NCBI GenBank assembly: GCA_019637645.1
Contig: JAHBVH010000131.1
Location: forward strand, 1-9,584
Length of the DNA: 9,584 bases
Direction: 5' to 3'
From: Caldilineaceae bacterium
GTDB taxonomy: Bacteria > Chloroflexota > Anaerolineae > Caldilineales > Caldilineaceae
The translations under genes and the position numbers were made by a program. The notes under the pieces were generated by a model that had not been told where the DNA came from, did no database searches, and saw only the letters and a list, made by a program, of their open reading frames with translations. Position 1 is the first letter of the stretch, and every line of letters begins with the position of its first letter. Shown here piece by piece: positions 1 through 5,663 of the stretch.

Positions 1-311
1 CTGGCGCGCAGCACGTCGGCAAACTCCGTGGCCCCATATAGGGAAAATACATAGGCCGCCAAGGCATTGTCATTGGTCAAGTAGTAGCGGTGCTGACCGA
101 TGGTCGGTGACTCTTGGAGCAGGCCGTAGTCCTCGTTATACTGGCCAGCCAGGAAGCGTAGGCCACCGTCGATGGCCGGTTGGAGATCAGGTAGCGGCGC
201 AGTGGGCGTGGGTACCGGTGTAATGATAGGTGGAATTGTGCAGGCTGCTAGGCAAAGCAGTAAGAGTATTAGGAAACGCAGGGCAGCCTCCTTAGGTGCT
301 CTATCGCTCAT
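1..311 (-). CDS. Secreted lipoprotein, N-terminal part (cut by window edge)
   Basis: Only the first 103 codons are present; the reading frame runs off the left edge of the window. From the ATG at 311 the protein reads MSDRAPKEAALRFLILLLL, then CLAAC. That is a charged start, a leucine-rich membrane stretch and a clear lipobox (L-A-A-C), so the mature protein should be anchored through a lipidated cysteine (residue 24 from this ATG). A Pro/Thr-rich linker (TIPPIITPVPTPTAPLPD) follows. A globular domain then starts with DLQPAIDGGLRFLAGQYNED and has many Tyr and Ala residues; it could be the first helices of an alpha/alpha-toroid fold, but I do not recognise the family. A perfect AAGGAGG lies inside the frame just upstream of an in-frame CTG (281-279). 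Starting there gives RFLILLLLCLAAC, a short but typical lipoprotein signal, so the ATG may not be the true start. Confidence 0.8.
   Translation of the reverse strand, partial: MSDRAPKEAALRFLILLLLCLAACTIPPIITPVPTPTAPLPDLQPAIDGGLRFLAGQYNEDYGLLQESPTIGQHRYYLTNDNALAAYVFSLYGATEFADVLRA
287..293 (-). promoter_or_regulatory. Strong Shine-Dalgarno (AAGGAGG) pointing to a CTG start
   Basis: On the minus strand AAGGAGG occupies 293-287 and is followed, after a 5-nt spacer, by CTG at 281-279. This CTG is in frame with the ATG at 311. The ATG has no recognisable ribosome binding site in front of it (the upstream bases read GGCATTTGAATAGA). The motif therefore favours CTG initiation, which is rare in bacteria. 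Alternatively the match is chance within the Lys-Glu-Ala codons of the longer protein. Confidence 0.5.
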
Positions 312-382
312 TCTATTCAAATGCCAATGTTATCGAAAGTGGTAGGCTGATGGAGATGGGCGATTGGTCGATAGCGCTTATC

Positions 383-409
383 ATTATGGCATATCCAAGG
401 CGCAATCAA
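383..409 (-). promoter_or_regulatory. Weak candidate promoter for the leftmost lipoprotein gene
   Basis: On the minus strand TTGATT (409-404) resembles a -35 box and CATAAT (388-383) a -10 box. They are separated by 15 nt, shorter than the usual 17. The pair lies about 70 nt upstream of the ATG at 311. This is a pattern match only, and such matches arise often by chance. It is the best candidate I found between the terminator-like hairpin at 484-501 and the gene. Confidence 0.25.
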
Positions 410-483
410 GCCGGGGACAGAGTTCTCTTCTGTTTATTAGGACTGGTTCTGTTGTGTAGCTGTTGCCGAGCCATTTTGTTCTG

Positions 484-501
484 AAAACAGGCAAAGCCTG
501 C
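484..501 (-). terminator. Weak rho-independent terminator candidate
   Basis: On the minus strand GCAGGC-TTT-GCCTGT forms a stem of five Watson-Crick pairs plus one G-U pair. It is followed directly by TTTT (the second arm's last T, at 487, begins this run) and then C. It sits about 120 nt downstream of the stop codon of the lipoprotein gene at 619-1230 and in the right orientation to end its transcript. The stem is short and the T run is only four bases, so this is a low-strength call. Confidence 0.35.
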
Positions 502-618
502 ACGTCATGCTGGCTATCCTCTCTGGGGAAACAAAAATGATTGGTTACCACCCGTAATAGCGTTTGGCACGCTAGGTTAGAATGACAGGAGCGGTTGCGC
601 AAAGTGTAGAAAGATCTA

Positions 619-1230
619 TTATTTTTGTATGAATACAGGGTTCTGAATCGACATATCATCAGGGTCCTGTGGTCCGACTACCATTTGTTGCAAGACTAGC
701 TGACCACTACAATAACGAGGATATAAATAGACATAACCATCAGTCGGGTAAGTAATCAAGTCGCTTCCCTGAATTATTCCTTGTTGCTCTTGTATCTTCA
801 ATTGCTCTGGCATTTGAGGCGCGAGAGCAATCGTGTTGGGGCTTAATGCCTGTGGTACACCTGCAGCAAAATATATATATTCTGCTAACTTCAATTTAGG
901 TCCATCTAATGCTTGATTATCAATTTCCCATTTTTGGGAAAAACTTTTATATGTATAATCTTCTGCGGTAAATTCATGCTGATAAGTGCCATTCGCAAGG
1001 AATGATAGAAATTCCTGCCCATTTAACGGATATGTGGTTGAAGAGGAAGTATCCGTAATAGGATCGGAAACATAATGATTAGAATAGAGTAATGACCATT
1101 CCCCGATGATGTCTGAATGCTCTATTGCATCTGGTGGATCGCAAAATACCTGCTGGTTTTGTAATGAGCAAGAGGTTAGGAGAGCAATGATTATTAGACT
1201 AATACTCCATTGATAAAGTATGTTTTTCAT
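619..1230 (-). CDS. AT-rich putative lipoprotein downstream of the RHS gene
   Basis: This encodes 203 residues. I chose the ATG at 1230 because it begins a textbook lipoprotein signal, MKNILYQWSISLIIIALLTSC: a Lys-containing start, a hydrophobic core and a lipobox (L-T-S-C, Cys21). A purine-rich AAGAGAA lies just upstream. The frame stays open to 1317, but that extension (MGTIMALLCELYK...) is not signal-like. The mature part has two more cysteines (in QVFCDPP and PRYCSG). The segment IIGEWSLLYS...FLANGTYQHEF...KWEID faintly resembles lipocalin-like beta barrels, but I do not recognise the family. The gene starts 99 bp after the RHS stop on the same strand and is much richer in AT than the RHS body (841-960 is about 32% GC). 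The position fits a cargo or immunity-type partner of an RHS tail; an unrelated surface lipoprotein is equally possible. Confidence 0.75.
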   Translation of the reverse strand: MKNILYQWSISLIIIALLTSCSLQNQQVFCDPPDAIEHSDIIGEWSLLYSNHYVSDPITDTSSSTTYPLNGQEFLSFLANGTYQHEFTAEDYTYKSFSQKWEIDNQALDGPKLKLAEYIYFAAGVPQALSPNTIALAPQMPEQLKIQEQQGIIQGSDLITYPTDGYVYLYPRYCSGQLVLQQMVVGPQDPDDMSIQNPVFIQK

Positions 1231-1329
1231 TTTTCTCTTCTTTTCTATCCAAGGAATCTTCAGTAATAGAGTTGTTTCTTTATAAAGTTCGCACAGCAGG
1301 GCCATTATTGTGCCCACACTGGCAGAAAG

Positions 1330-3276
1330 TTAATTAGGAACAACTCTAATAACCAAATTGATTATACTTACAGGTCGGTTAGTTATAGGTGACTTAGGCG
1401 TGGTGGCTCCTGGTCGACTGCTCCCGCCCCGATCACCGGCACAGCCCGGATCATAGGGGTCTGCTGTACACATATGACCATGCCCTGTGGGATCGATGTA
1501 CTTCAGCGGATTGTTGAGGACATAGCTATAGCGATTGAACGCTTGGGGATTTTGTGGCCCTGGTACAATCGTATCGGCACTGAGGAAGCGACCTAATTTG
1601 GCATCATACCAGCGGGCACCATAGTAACTCAAGCCTTCACCACCAGGCAAACTGCTTTCGTGGTACTGGCCGGTGAAGCGTTTACTGGTTACACTGCTAA
1701 AGGTTGACCCGCGATTGCCGCCATAGGGATAGTAGAATTCACGCTTGGCGACTGTCCCGTTTCTGGTAAGGATGACGCTGGAACTGTTGAGATGGTCGCG
1801 CAGCAGATAGAAGATGCCATTGTCACTGGCGTAGCTAGTCCGGCGCAAGGCTACCGTGCCGTTCGCTCCGCTGTAATACTTGGTAGTGGCACCTCCTTGG
1901 TACTCATAGATGCCCTCAATATAGATGGTGGTTATCCCATTCACTGTGCCTTTGACGCGATTGCCATCGGCATCATAGAGATAGGTGGCGCTGACACTAC
2001 CCCCGCTGATGCTGACCAAGCGGTTCTCGTAATCATAGGTGAAGGTGTAGGTGACGCCGCCAATGGTACGGCTGGTCTGGTTGCCATTGGCGTCATAGCC
2101 ATAAGTATAACCAAAAGCCGCAGTGACAGCGTGGGGCTTGCTACCATAGGTGTAAGTCGCCCCAACATTGCTGGTCAGGTTGCCGATCTCATTGTAGGCA
2201 TAGGTATGGTTGTAGGGTCCCGTACCGGTGGCGCTGTACGCACTGCTCCACGTTGCTTGGAGGTAGCCAGTCCCTGCATAACCCGTAGCATCTTCGTAGG
2301 GAATGCTCTGGTGTCGTAATAAGCCACGGTTATCATACTGGCTACTGGTGAGGACGCGTTTGCCCGCATTAACAGAGGGGCGTTGGCTCTGGAGGGTGCG
2401 ACCAAAGCCGTCCACATAGGTCCAACTTTCAAAGTAGATATTGGCGGCCGCGTAGTTGACGGCGCGGCTCTTGACATGGGCCGGACGGGCACTGACGGTG
2501 TAGACATATTCATAGGTGGGGTTGCCACCTGTGGGCTGATTAGGCAGCCAAACTTTGGTTAAGCGTCCATAACCATCATACTGTAGGGTGGTGACCTTGC
2601 TATTGGCGTCGGTTAGCTGGGTTTGTACGCCCCAGCCTGGATCTCTGACAAAGCTCGTGAGGTGCCTGAGCGGGTTGGTCACACTGGTTGCGTAGCCATA
2701 GAAGCTGTGATAAGCGGTGGTTGTCACTTTGCCCCGTGGATCAGTGACGTAGGTTGGACGACCATAGCTGTCATATACGGTCGTGGTTTCGTGATAGGAA
2801 CTGGCGTCGTAGTAGGCGCGGCTTTTGGTCAGGTTGCCCGTGCTAGGCGCAGCGCCCACGGTCGTCAAACCATCATAGAGGAAGTCGGTACGCGCGGCCT
2901 CGGCACCTGCCGACCCACTGATTGTGCCTGCCCACAGCTTTTGACTGGCGACTTTGTCTACGATATAGGCCGTGGTATTGAGGGCGTAAGTATATTCTGT
3001 GTTGCGGTCATCAGTCGTCGTCGCTGTGTCGCCATGGGCAATCGCGCGCGTCACATTTCCATAACTGTCATAGGTGTATTCAACGCGCGTCGTCTTGTTG
3101 ATCGTGCCATAGAGCGTAGCTTCGTTTTTCTGGTGGCCGACAAAGTAGGCGCCATTGATTCCACTGCCTGCTGTCGAGGTTGCCGTAAACCAATTCACAC
3201 TGCGACTTTTGGCGCTGTTGCTGCTGGTTAAGTGGCGCTCTTCGACGGTTTGCCCACGGAGCCATTGGTTGGGCAA
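1330..3276 (-). CDS. RHS/YD-repeat protein, 3' open frame with conserved core (probably part of a pseudogene)
   Basis: The frame is open for 648 codons. Its first possible start is TTG at 3276, which has no Shine-Dalgarno, so it may not be translated alone. It contains many YD-repeat units (YDSYGNVT, YDSYGRPT, YDGYGRLT, YNEIGNLT, YDANGNQT, YDADGNRV) that in this family build a beta-spiral shell around a C-terminal cargo. Residues about 480-597 are the RHS-associated core: YLLRDHLNSSSVIL, then YYPYGG, KRFTGQYHE, LSYYGARWYDAKLGRFLSAD and RYSYVLNNPLKYIDPTG. The usual DPxGL ending is DPTGH. Only 48 residues follow (from about 1476), containing two cysteines and no toxin fold I can name. The body is short for an RHS/TcdB-type polypeptide. 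The step from TWSS to AYSATGTGPYNHTYAYN near residue 345 looks like an in-frame loss of repeats. The missing N-terminal part lies upstream in other frames (3277-3997). Confidence 0.75.
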   Translation of the reverse strand: MPNQWLRGQTVEERHLTSSNSAKSRSVNWFTATSTAGSGINGAYFVGHQKNEATLYGTINKTTRVEYTYDSYGNVTRAIAHGDTATTTDDRNTEYTYALNTTAYIVDKVASQKLWAGTISGSAGAEAARTDFLYDGLTTVGAAPSTGNLTKSRAYYDASSYHETTTVYDSYGRPTYVTDPRGKVTTTAYHSFYGYATSVTNPLRHLTSFVRDPGWGVQTQLTDANSKVTTLQYDGYGRLTKVWLPNQPTGGNPTYEYVYTVSARPAHVKSRAVNYAAANIYFESWTYVDGFGRTLQSQRPSVNAGKRVLTSSQYDNRGLLRHQSIPYEDATGYAGTGYLQATWSSAYSATGTGPYNHTYAYNEIGNLTSNVGATYTYGSKPHAVTAAFGYTYGYDANGNQTSRTIGGVTYTFTYDYENRLVSISGGSVSATYLYDADGNRVKGTVNGITTIYIEGIYEYQGGATTKYYSGANGTVALRRTSYASDNGIFYLLRDHLNSSSVILTRNGTVAKREFYYPYGGNRGSTFSSVTSKRFTGQYHESSLPGGEGLSYYGARWYDAKLGRFLSADTIVPGPQNPQAFNRYSYVLNNPLKYIDPTGHGHMCTADPYDPGCAGDRGGSSRPGATTPKSPITNRPVSIINLVIRVVPN

Positions 3277-3363
3277 GCATGGGATTGGCCATAGGTAATG
3301 CTGACTACGCCGCCCAATTGCGTGGTAAGGCTATTCAGGCGCGGCATGTAGAGTGGTGAGACA

Positions 3364-3371
3364 CCCGCCCC
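3364..3371 (-). other. Second frameshift in the RHS gene
   Basis: On the minus strand the sequence TATTGGGGCGGGTGTC reads YWGGCLTTLHAAPE-stop in the incoming frame. Removing one G of the GGG restores YWGGVSPLYMPRLNSLTTQ, which has the family pattern preceding the LGG...ITYGQ motif. A single extra base in a G-rich run is the simplest reading. Confidence 0.5.
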
Positions 3372-3802
3372 AATATTGAGGCTCAATATAGTTCAAGCGC
3401 TTGCGGCTCCAGAAAGTGGGCGCATTTTGCGTACAAGTAGCACTGCTGGCACAGGTTAAGTCGCCAGCAGTGTCTGGGTAGTTCGTGGGCCAAACACACG
3501 CTTCTTCACAGCGCTCTTCGGTCATGAATTTAACTTGTGTTGGGACGGTTGTGCTATTTTTGCGACGCCCATATTCAATGCGACTCAGGTTGCCTGCGCG
3601 TACATAATCGGAGCGAATAAAGGTACGCGCCGCATAATAATTGATCTCTTGGTCGTAGAAATAGGCAATGACATTGCCATTGGTATCCTCGACACGGTCT
3701 AAGTTCCAGCGCCAAACCTTGTCGCAGACCCAGTAGCCAGAAACGCCACTACAAGTACCGCTACTATAAACTGGTACGAACCAAGCCGAATTCTGATCGA
3801 TT

Positions 3803-3808
3803 CCCCCC
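3803..3808 (-). other. Frameshift in a G6 homopolymer of the RHS gene
   Basis: On the minus strand six G residues lie in GAAGGGGGGAATC. Read with five Gs, the frame before (TPDGTQYHFGGEWLPSTEG) would run directly into GIDQNSAWFVPVYSSG of the next frame; with six it hits a stop within about 11 codons. One extra G is the simplest explanation. It may be a fixed mutation, slipped-strand phase variation, or a sequencing error. Confidence 0.6.
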
Positions 3809-3990
3809 TTCCGTACTCGGTAGCCACTCACCACCAAAATGGTATTGCGTGCCGTCAGGCGTCGTGACAATCCAGTCATATTTACCATCGTCATGCAGAT
3901 AAATACGCGCTAGTCGGTTCTTGGAGGGATGTTCGATTGTTTTGATAAACTGACTGGTAGCAGAAATAGTTACATAGCGCGACAGTTTGA

Positions 3991-4458
3991 CTACACACTA
4001 CATGCTAAACTTGATGGTTCTGAGTAAGTCAGGCCAATCACGTAAATTGCTTCATATTGCTCGGCTTCCGCATTGATCGTCGTAGATAGCGCTCTAAGTG
4101 GATCAGAAAAAGAATAAAGCGTAAGTTCTATTTGTGCTCCCTTACTGAAGAAAATATATTCTGACGAAATATTAGGCGTGTAGAGCAAGCTTGGCTCCCA
4201 GCCGACTTGCATTAAGTTGTTACTATAGTCATCAATAATTGTTTTTAGCGGACGATCAATCCCATAGGCCACCTCAATATAGGCAACCAAACAATCAGGA
4301 GAAACAAATTCTTTATGACCACTATGCGCGACCTGACTCAATAATACTGCACCGGTAGGTGTATAGAGTTCTTTTTGTATATTTGGGGCTTTCACTTCAA
4401 GCTGCTGAAGTCGGGAATCCTTGCACCCGATAAAGAATTTGAATTGAGCCTCGGGCAA
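3991..4458 (-). CDS. Small AT-rich lipoprotein-like hypothetical protein, probably 5'-truncated
   Basis: This encodes 155 residues from a TTG at 4458. GGAGG (4467-4463) lies 4 nt before it; the frame is closed upstream by TAG near 4496 and has no ATG near the start. The N-terminus (MPEAQFKFFIGCKDSRLQQL) contains a lipobox-like F-I-G-C at residues 9-12, but only about five hydrophobic residues precede it, far short of a normal signal peptide. The body (ELYTPTGAVLLSQVAHSGHK, CLVAYIEVAYGIDRPLKTII, NLMQVGWEPSLLYTP) looks like a compact alpha/beta domain of a small secreted lipoprotein; I cannot name the family. I infer that the original 5' end with its signal sequence was lost or replaced. The stop codon directly abuts the truncated RHS remnant, so this could be an orphan partner of an earlier RHS tail. 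Expression as a functional protein is uncertain. Confidence 0.5.
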   Translation of the reverse strand: MPEAQFKFFIGCKDSRLQQLEVKAPNIQKELYTPTGAVLLSQVAHSGHKEFVSPDCLVAYIEVAYGIDRPLKTIIDDYSNNLMQVGWEPSLLYTPNISSEYIFFSKGAQIELTLYSFSDPLRALSTTINAEAEQYEAIYVIGLTYSEPSSLACSV

Positions 4459-4462
4459 AGCG

Positions 4463-4467
4463 CCTCC
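4463..4467 (-). promoter_or_regulatory. Shine-Dalgarno (GGAGG) before the TTG start at 4458
   Basis: GGAGG is followed by CGCT and then TTG. It is the only support for initiation at this non-ATG codon. The 4-nt spacing is a little short, and the motif could be chance, because the surrounding sequence appears to be a recombination junction. Confidence 0.35.
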
Positions 4468-4535
4468 AACTCTGCAAAAATTGGAAGCGCCAGGCTAGGG
4501 AACAACGCCCGCTGATGAAGGGTAAGCAATGAAAG

Positions 4536-4609
4536 CGGTAGAGCTCACTCGTGCGCTTTCGCGCAGCTTGACCGAGCAGGCGCTGATTTCAATCAGCGCT
4601 GCTTTACCG
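4536..4609 (-). other. 74-nt stretch able to fold as a three-way junction, downstream of the glycosyltransferase operon
   Basis: Read on the minus strand, the outer arms CGGTAAAGC (4609-4601) and GCTCTACCG (4544-4536) pair with a single mismatch. Inside them is a hairpin GCGCTGAT-TGAA-ATCAGCGC (8 pairs, tetraloop). A second arm, CTCG...TGCGC-GAAA-GCGCA...CGAG, has a GNRA tetraloop and a one-sided internal bulge. The element begins 35 nt after the stop codon of the last operon gene. It has no T tract, so it is not a classical terminator. It could be a 3'-UTR structure, a small RNA, a REP/MITE-like repeat or a processed transcript end. No further homology is visible to me. Confidence 0.45.
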
Positions 4610-4644
4610 AATTGAATGGTTAATCTTCATGAGGGCGGTGCGAT

Positions 4645-5649
4645 CTACAGTTCGTGCTTGCGCTGGCTATTCCCCACACCGCTCGCCGCGCCAACGAGCC
4701 TTTTTTGGAATTTGTGGGCCAACAGAATCTGTGGGTGGCGTAGGGTGAAGAGCGCGGCTTGTAACCAGCGCATGAGTTTGGAGGTTCCGGCCCGGTAGGT
4801 TGCTTGGGTTTGGGGAAGCAACTCAGCCTGGTAGAGCCATTGTCCTTGTAGGCGAAGGCGTTGCCGTAAGCCAAGCGGGGTGGAGCTGTTCCATAAATAG
4901 GGCTGAACAACTTGGTACATCTCGGCAATCATTTTTCTGCGCTGGCTCGATTTCTGTTGCGGGGTAATACGAAAACAGGTCAACTCGCGGTCAATGGAGC
5001 CCACCTGACCGCCGTTTTGTAAAATTCTACACCAATATTCGTAGTCCATCACATAATAGAGGTCTTCGCGAAAAGGGCCGATTTGTTCGGCAACTCGTTT
5101 TGTCCAAAATACTTCAGGTTGAACGAAGCCCCGATTTTGTAGCCAGAACTCCCACAGATCGATGATTTCTTCGAATCTGTTCATACTGGCATATTGTTCG
5201 CTCACTTTCTTGCCTGTTTCATCGACATAACGACAGCGCCCGTGAATCAGGTCTATCGCGGGAAAGGTTTGCCAGTAGGTCGCGACGCGTGCCAACGTGC
5301 CAGGTAGATAATAGTCGTCGCTGTTCAAATAAGCGAAAATGTCGCCAGTTGCTCTAGCTAGACCTTTATTAATGGCATGAGCTTGCCCCTGATCGGGTTC
5401 GCTTACCCAATAGGCCAACTGCTTTTCATACTTCTGGATGATGCGAACCGTTTCATCGGTGCTGCCGCCATCAATAATGATATATTCTAGATTGGGATAC
5501 CCTTGCTCTAGGACCGAGCAGATGGTTTCTTCGATAAAGCGACCCTGTTGATAACTTGGTGTCACAATGGTAATGCGTGGCCATTGTTGCGCAGCGAGGG
5601 ATGTCGTACGAGGGACCCTAAATTGGCTTTGATTAAGGTAAGTAGTCAT
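4645..5649 (-). CDS. Glycosyltransferase family 2 (WfgS-like), third gene of the operon
   Basis: This encodes 334 residues with a GT-A fold, predicted cytoplasmic with no membrane segment. It should transfer a sugar from a nucleotide-sugar donor to a growing glycan or glycolipid. The catalytic domain begins at about residue 25 (RITIVTPSYQQGRFIEETI). It has the nucleotide-binding DGGSTDET (60-67), the metal-binding NSDD (109-112) in IFAYLNSDDYYLPGTL, QPEVFW at about 177-182, and MDYEYWCRI (201-209), which should carry the catalytic acidic residue. A region rich in Arg, Gln and Leu follows, perhaps for peripheral membrane contact. I chose the ATG at 5649 because the frame upstream reads into the preceding gene and is not GT-like. 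The gene starts 14 nt after the stop codon of the fused ligase/acyltransferase gene with only a weak ribosome binding site, so translational coupling is likely. The sugar specificity cannot be read from the sequence. Confidence 0.92.
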   Translation of the reverse strand: MTTYLNQSQFRVPRTTSLAAQQWPRITIVTPSYQQGRFIEETICSVLEQGYPNLEYIIIDGGSTDETVRIIQKYEKQLAYWVSEPDQGQAHAINKGLARATGDIFAYLNSDDYYLPGTLARVATYWQTFPAIDLIHGRCRYVDETGKKVSEQYASMNRFEEIIDLWEFWLQNRGFVQPEVFWTKRVAEQIGPFREDLYYVMDYEYWCRILQNGGQVGSIDRELTCFRITPQQKSSQRRKMIAEMYQVVQPYLWNSSTPLGLRQRLRLQGQWLYQAELLPQTQATYRAGTSKLMRWLQAALFTLRHPQILLAHKFQKRLVGAASGVGNSQRKHEL

Positions 5650-5663
5650 AATCAGCTTTCGGA

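Larger units (their letters stand above)
312..618. other. 307-bp intergenic region
   Basis: I see no convincing gene between the two lipoprotein genes. The open frames here have no ribosome binding sites and give compositionally odd peptides. The region holds a terminator-like hairpin at 484-501, the weak promoter at 383-409, and a perfect 6-bp stem with a 5-nt loop at 558-574 (minus strand TAGCGT-GCCAA-ACGCTA). That last stem has no T tract after it, so it is not a standard terminator. The two flanking lipoprotein genes are probably separate transcription units. Confidence 0.6.
1330..3997 (-). pseudogene. Decayed RHS/TcdB-like gene, full extent
   Basis: Matching RHS-type sequence continues upstream of the long 3' frame but changes frame. 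From 3997 to about 3803 one frame reads FIKTIEHPSKNRLARIYLHD then TPDGTQYHFGG, ending in a stop soon after a G6 run. From there to about 3365 a second frame reads DKVWRWNLDRVEDTNGNVIA and SRIEYGRRKN, ending at TAG (3333-3331). From about 3370 to 3280 a third frame reads SPLYMPRLNSLTTQLGG and SITYGQSHACPTN. After that the long frame resumes at QWLRGQTVEERH. Two one-base insertions plus a deletion with frame change explain the pattern. The 5' end is missing: an in-frame stop at 4000-3998 and an unrelated gene end lie directly upstream. Functional translation of the whole protein is unlikely unless the shifts are sequencing errors. Confidence 0.7.

Noticed and set aside
296..484. 62-codon plus-strand frame ending in a hydrophobic, cysteine-rich stretch
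   Set aside because: It opposes the start and upstream region of the leftmost lipoprotein gene. It lacks a convincing ribosome binding site and would be the only plus-strand gene in the window.
558..574. Perfect 6-bp stem-loop as a terminator
   Set aside because: There is no T tract on either side and the stem is short. It is mentioned only in the intergenic entry.
384..659. 91-codon minus-strand frame spanning the intergenic region and the end of the lipoprotein gene
   Set aside because: It overlaps the end of the better supported lipoprotein gene and has no ribosome binding site or recognisable motif. Its rich Arg/Cys/Tyr composition looks random.
1330..1476. A recognised toxin domain at the RHS C-terminus
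   Set aside because: The 48-residue tail is too short and has no nuclease, deaminase or ADP-ribosyltransferase motif that I can identify.
1792..3231. Long open frames on the plus strand (1792-2319 and 2623-3231) opposite the RHS gene
   Set aside because: They mirror the repetitive RHS codons, have no ribosome binding sites, and give peptides without recognisable domains. The minus-strand frame carries the real RHS motifs.
4536..4609. Group II intron domain V, tRNA or integron attC as the identity of the folded element
   Set aside because: The catalytic AGC/GTT pairing of domain V is absent. There is no anticodon arm, T-loop sequence or CCA-type acceptor, and the GTTRRRY core of attC is missing.
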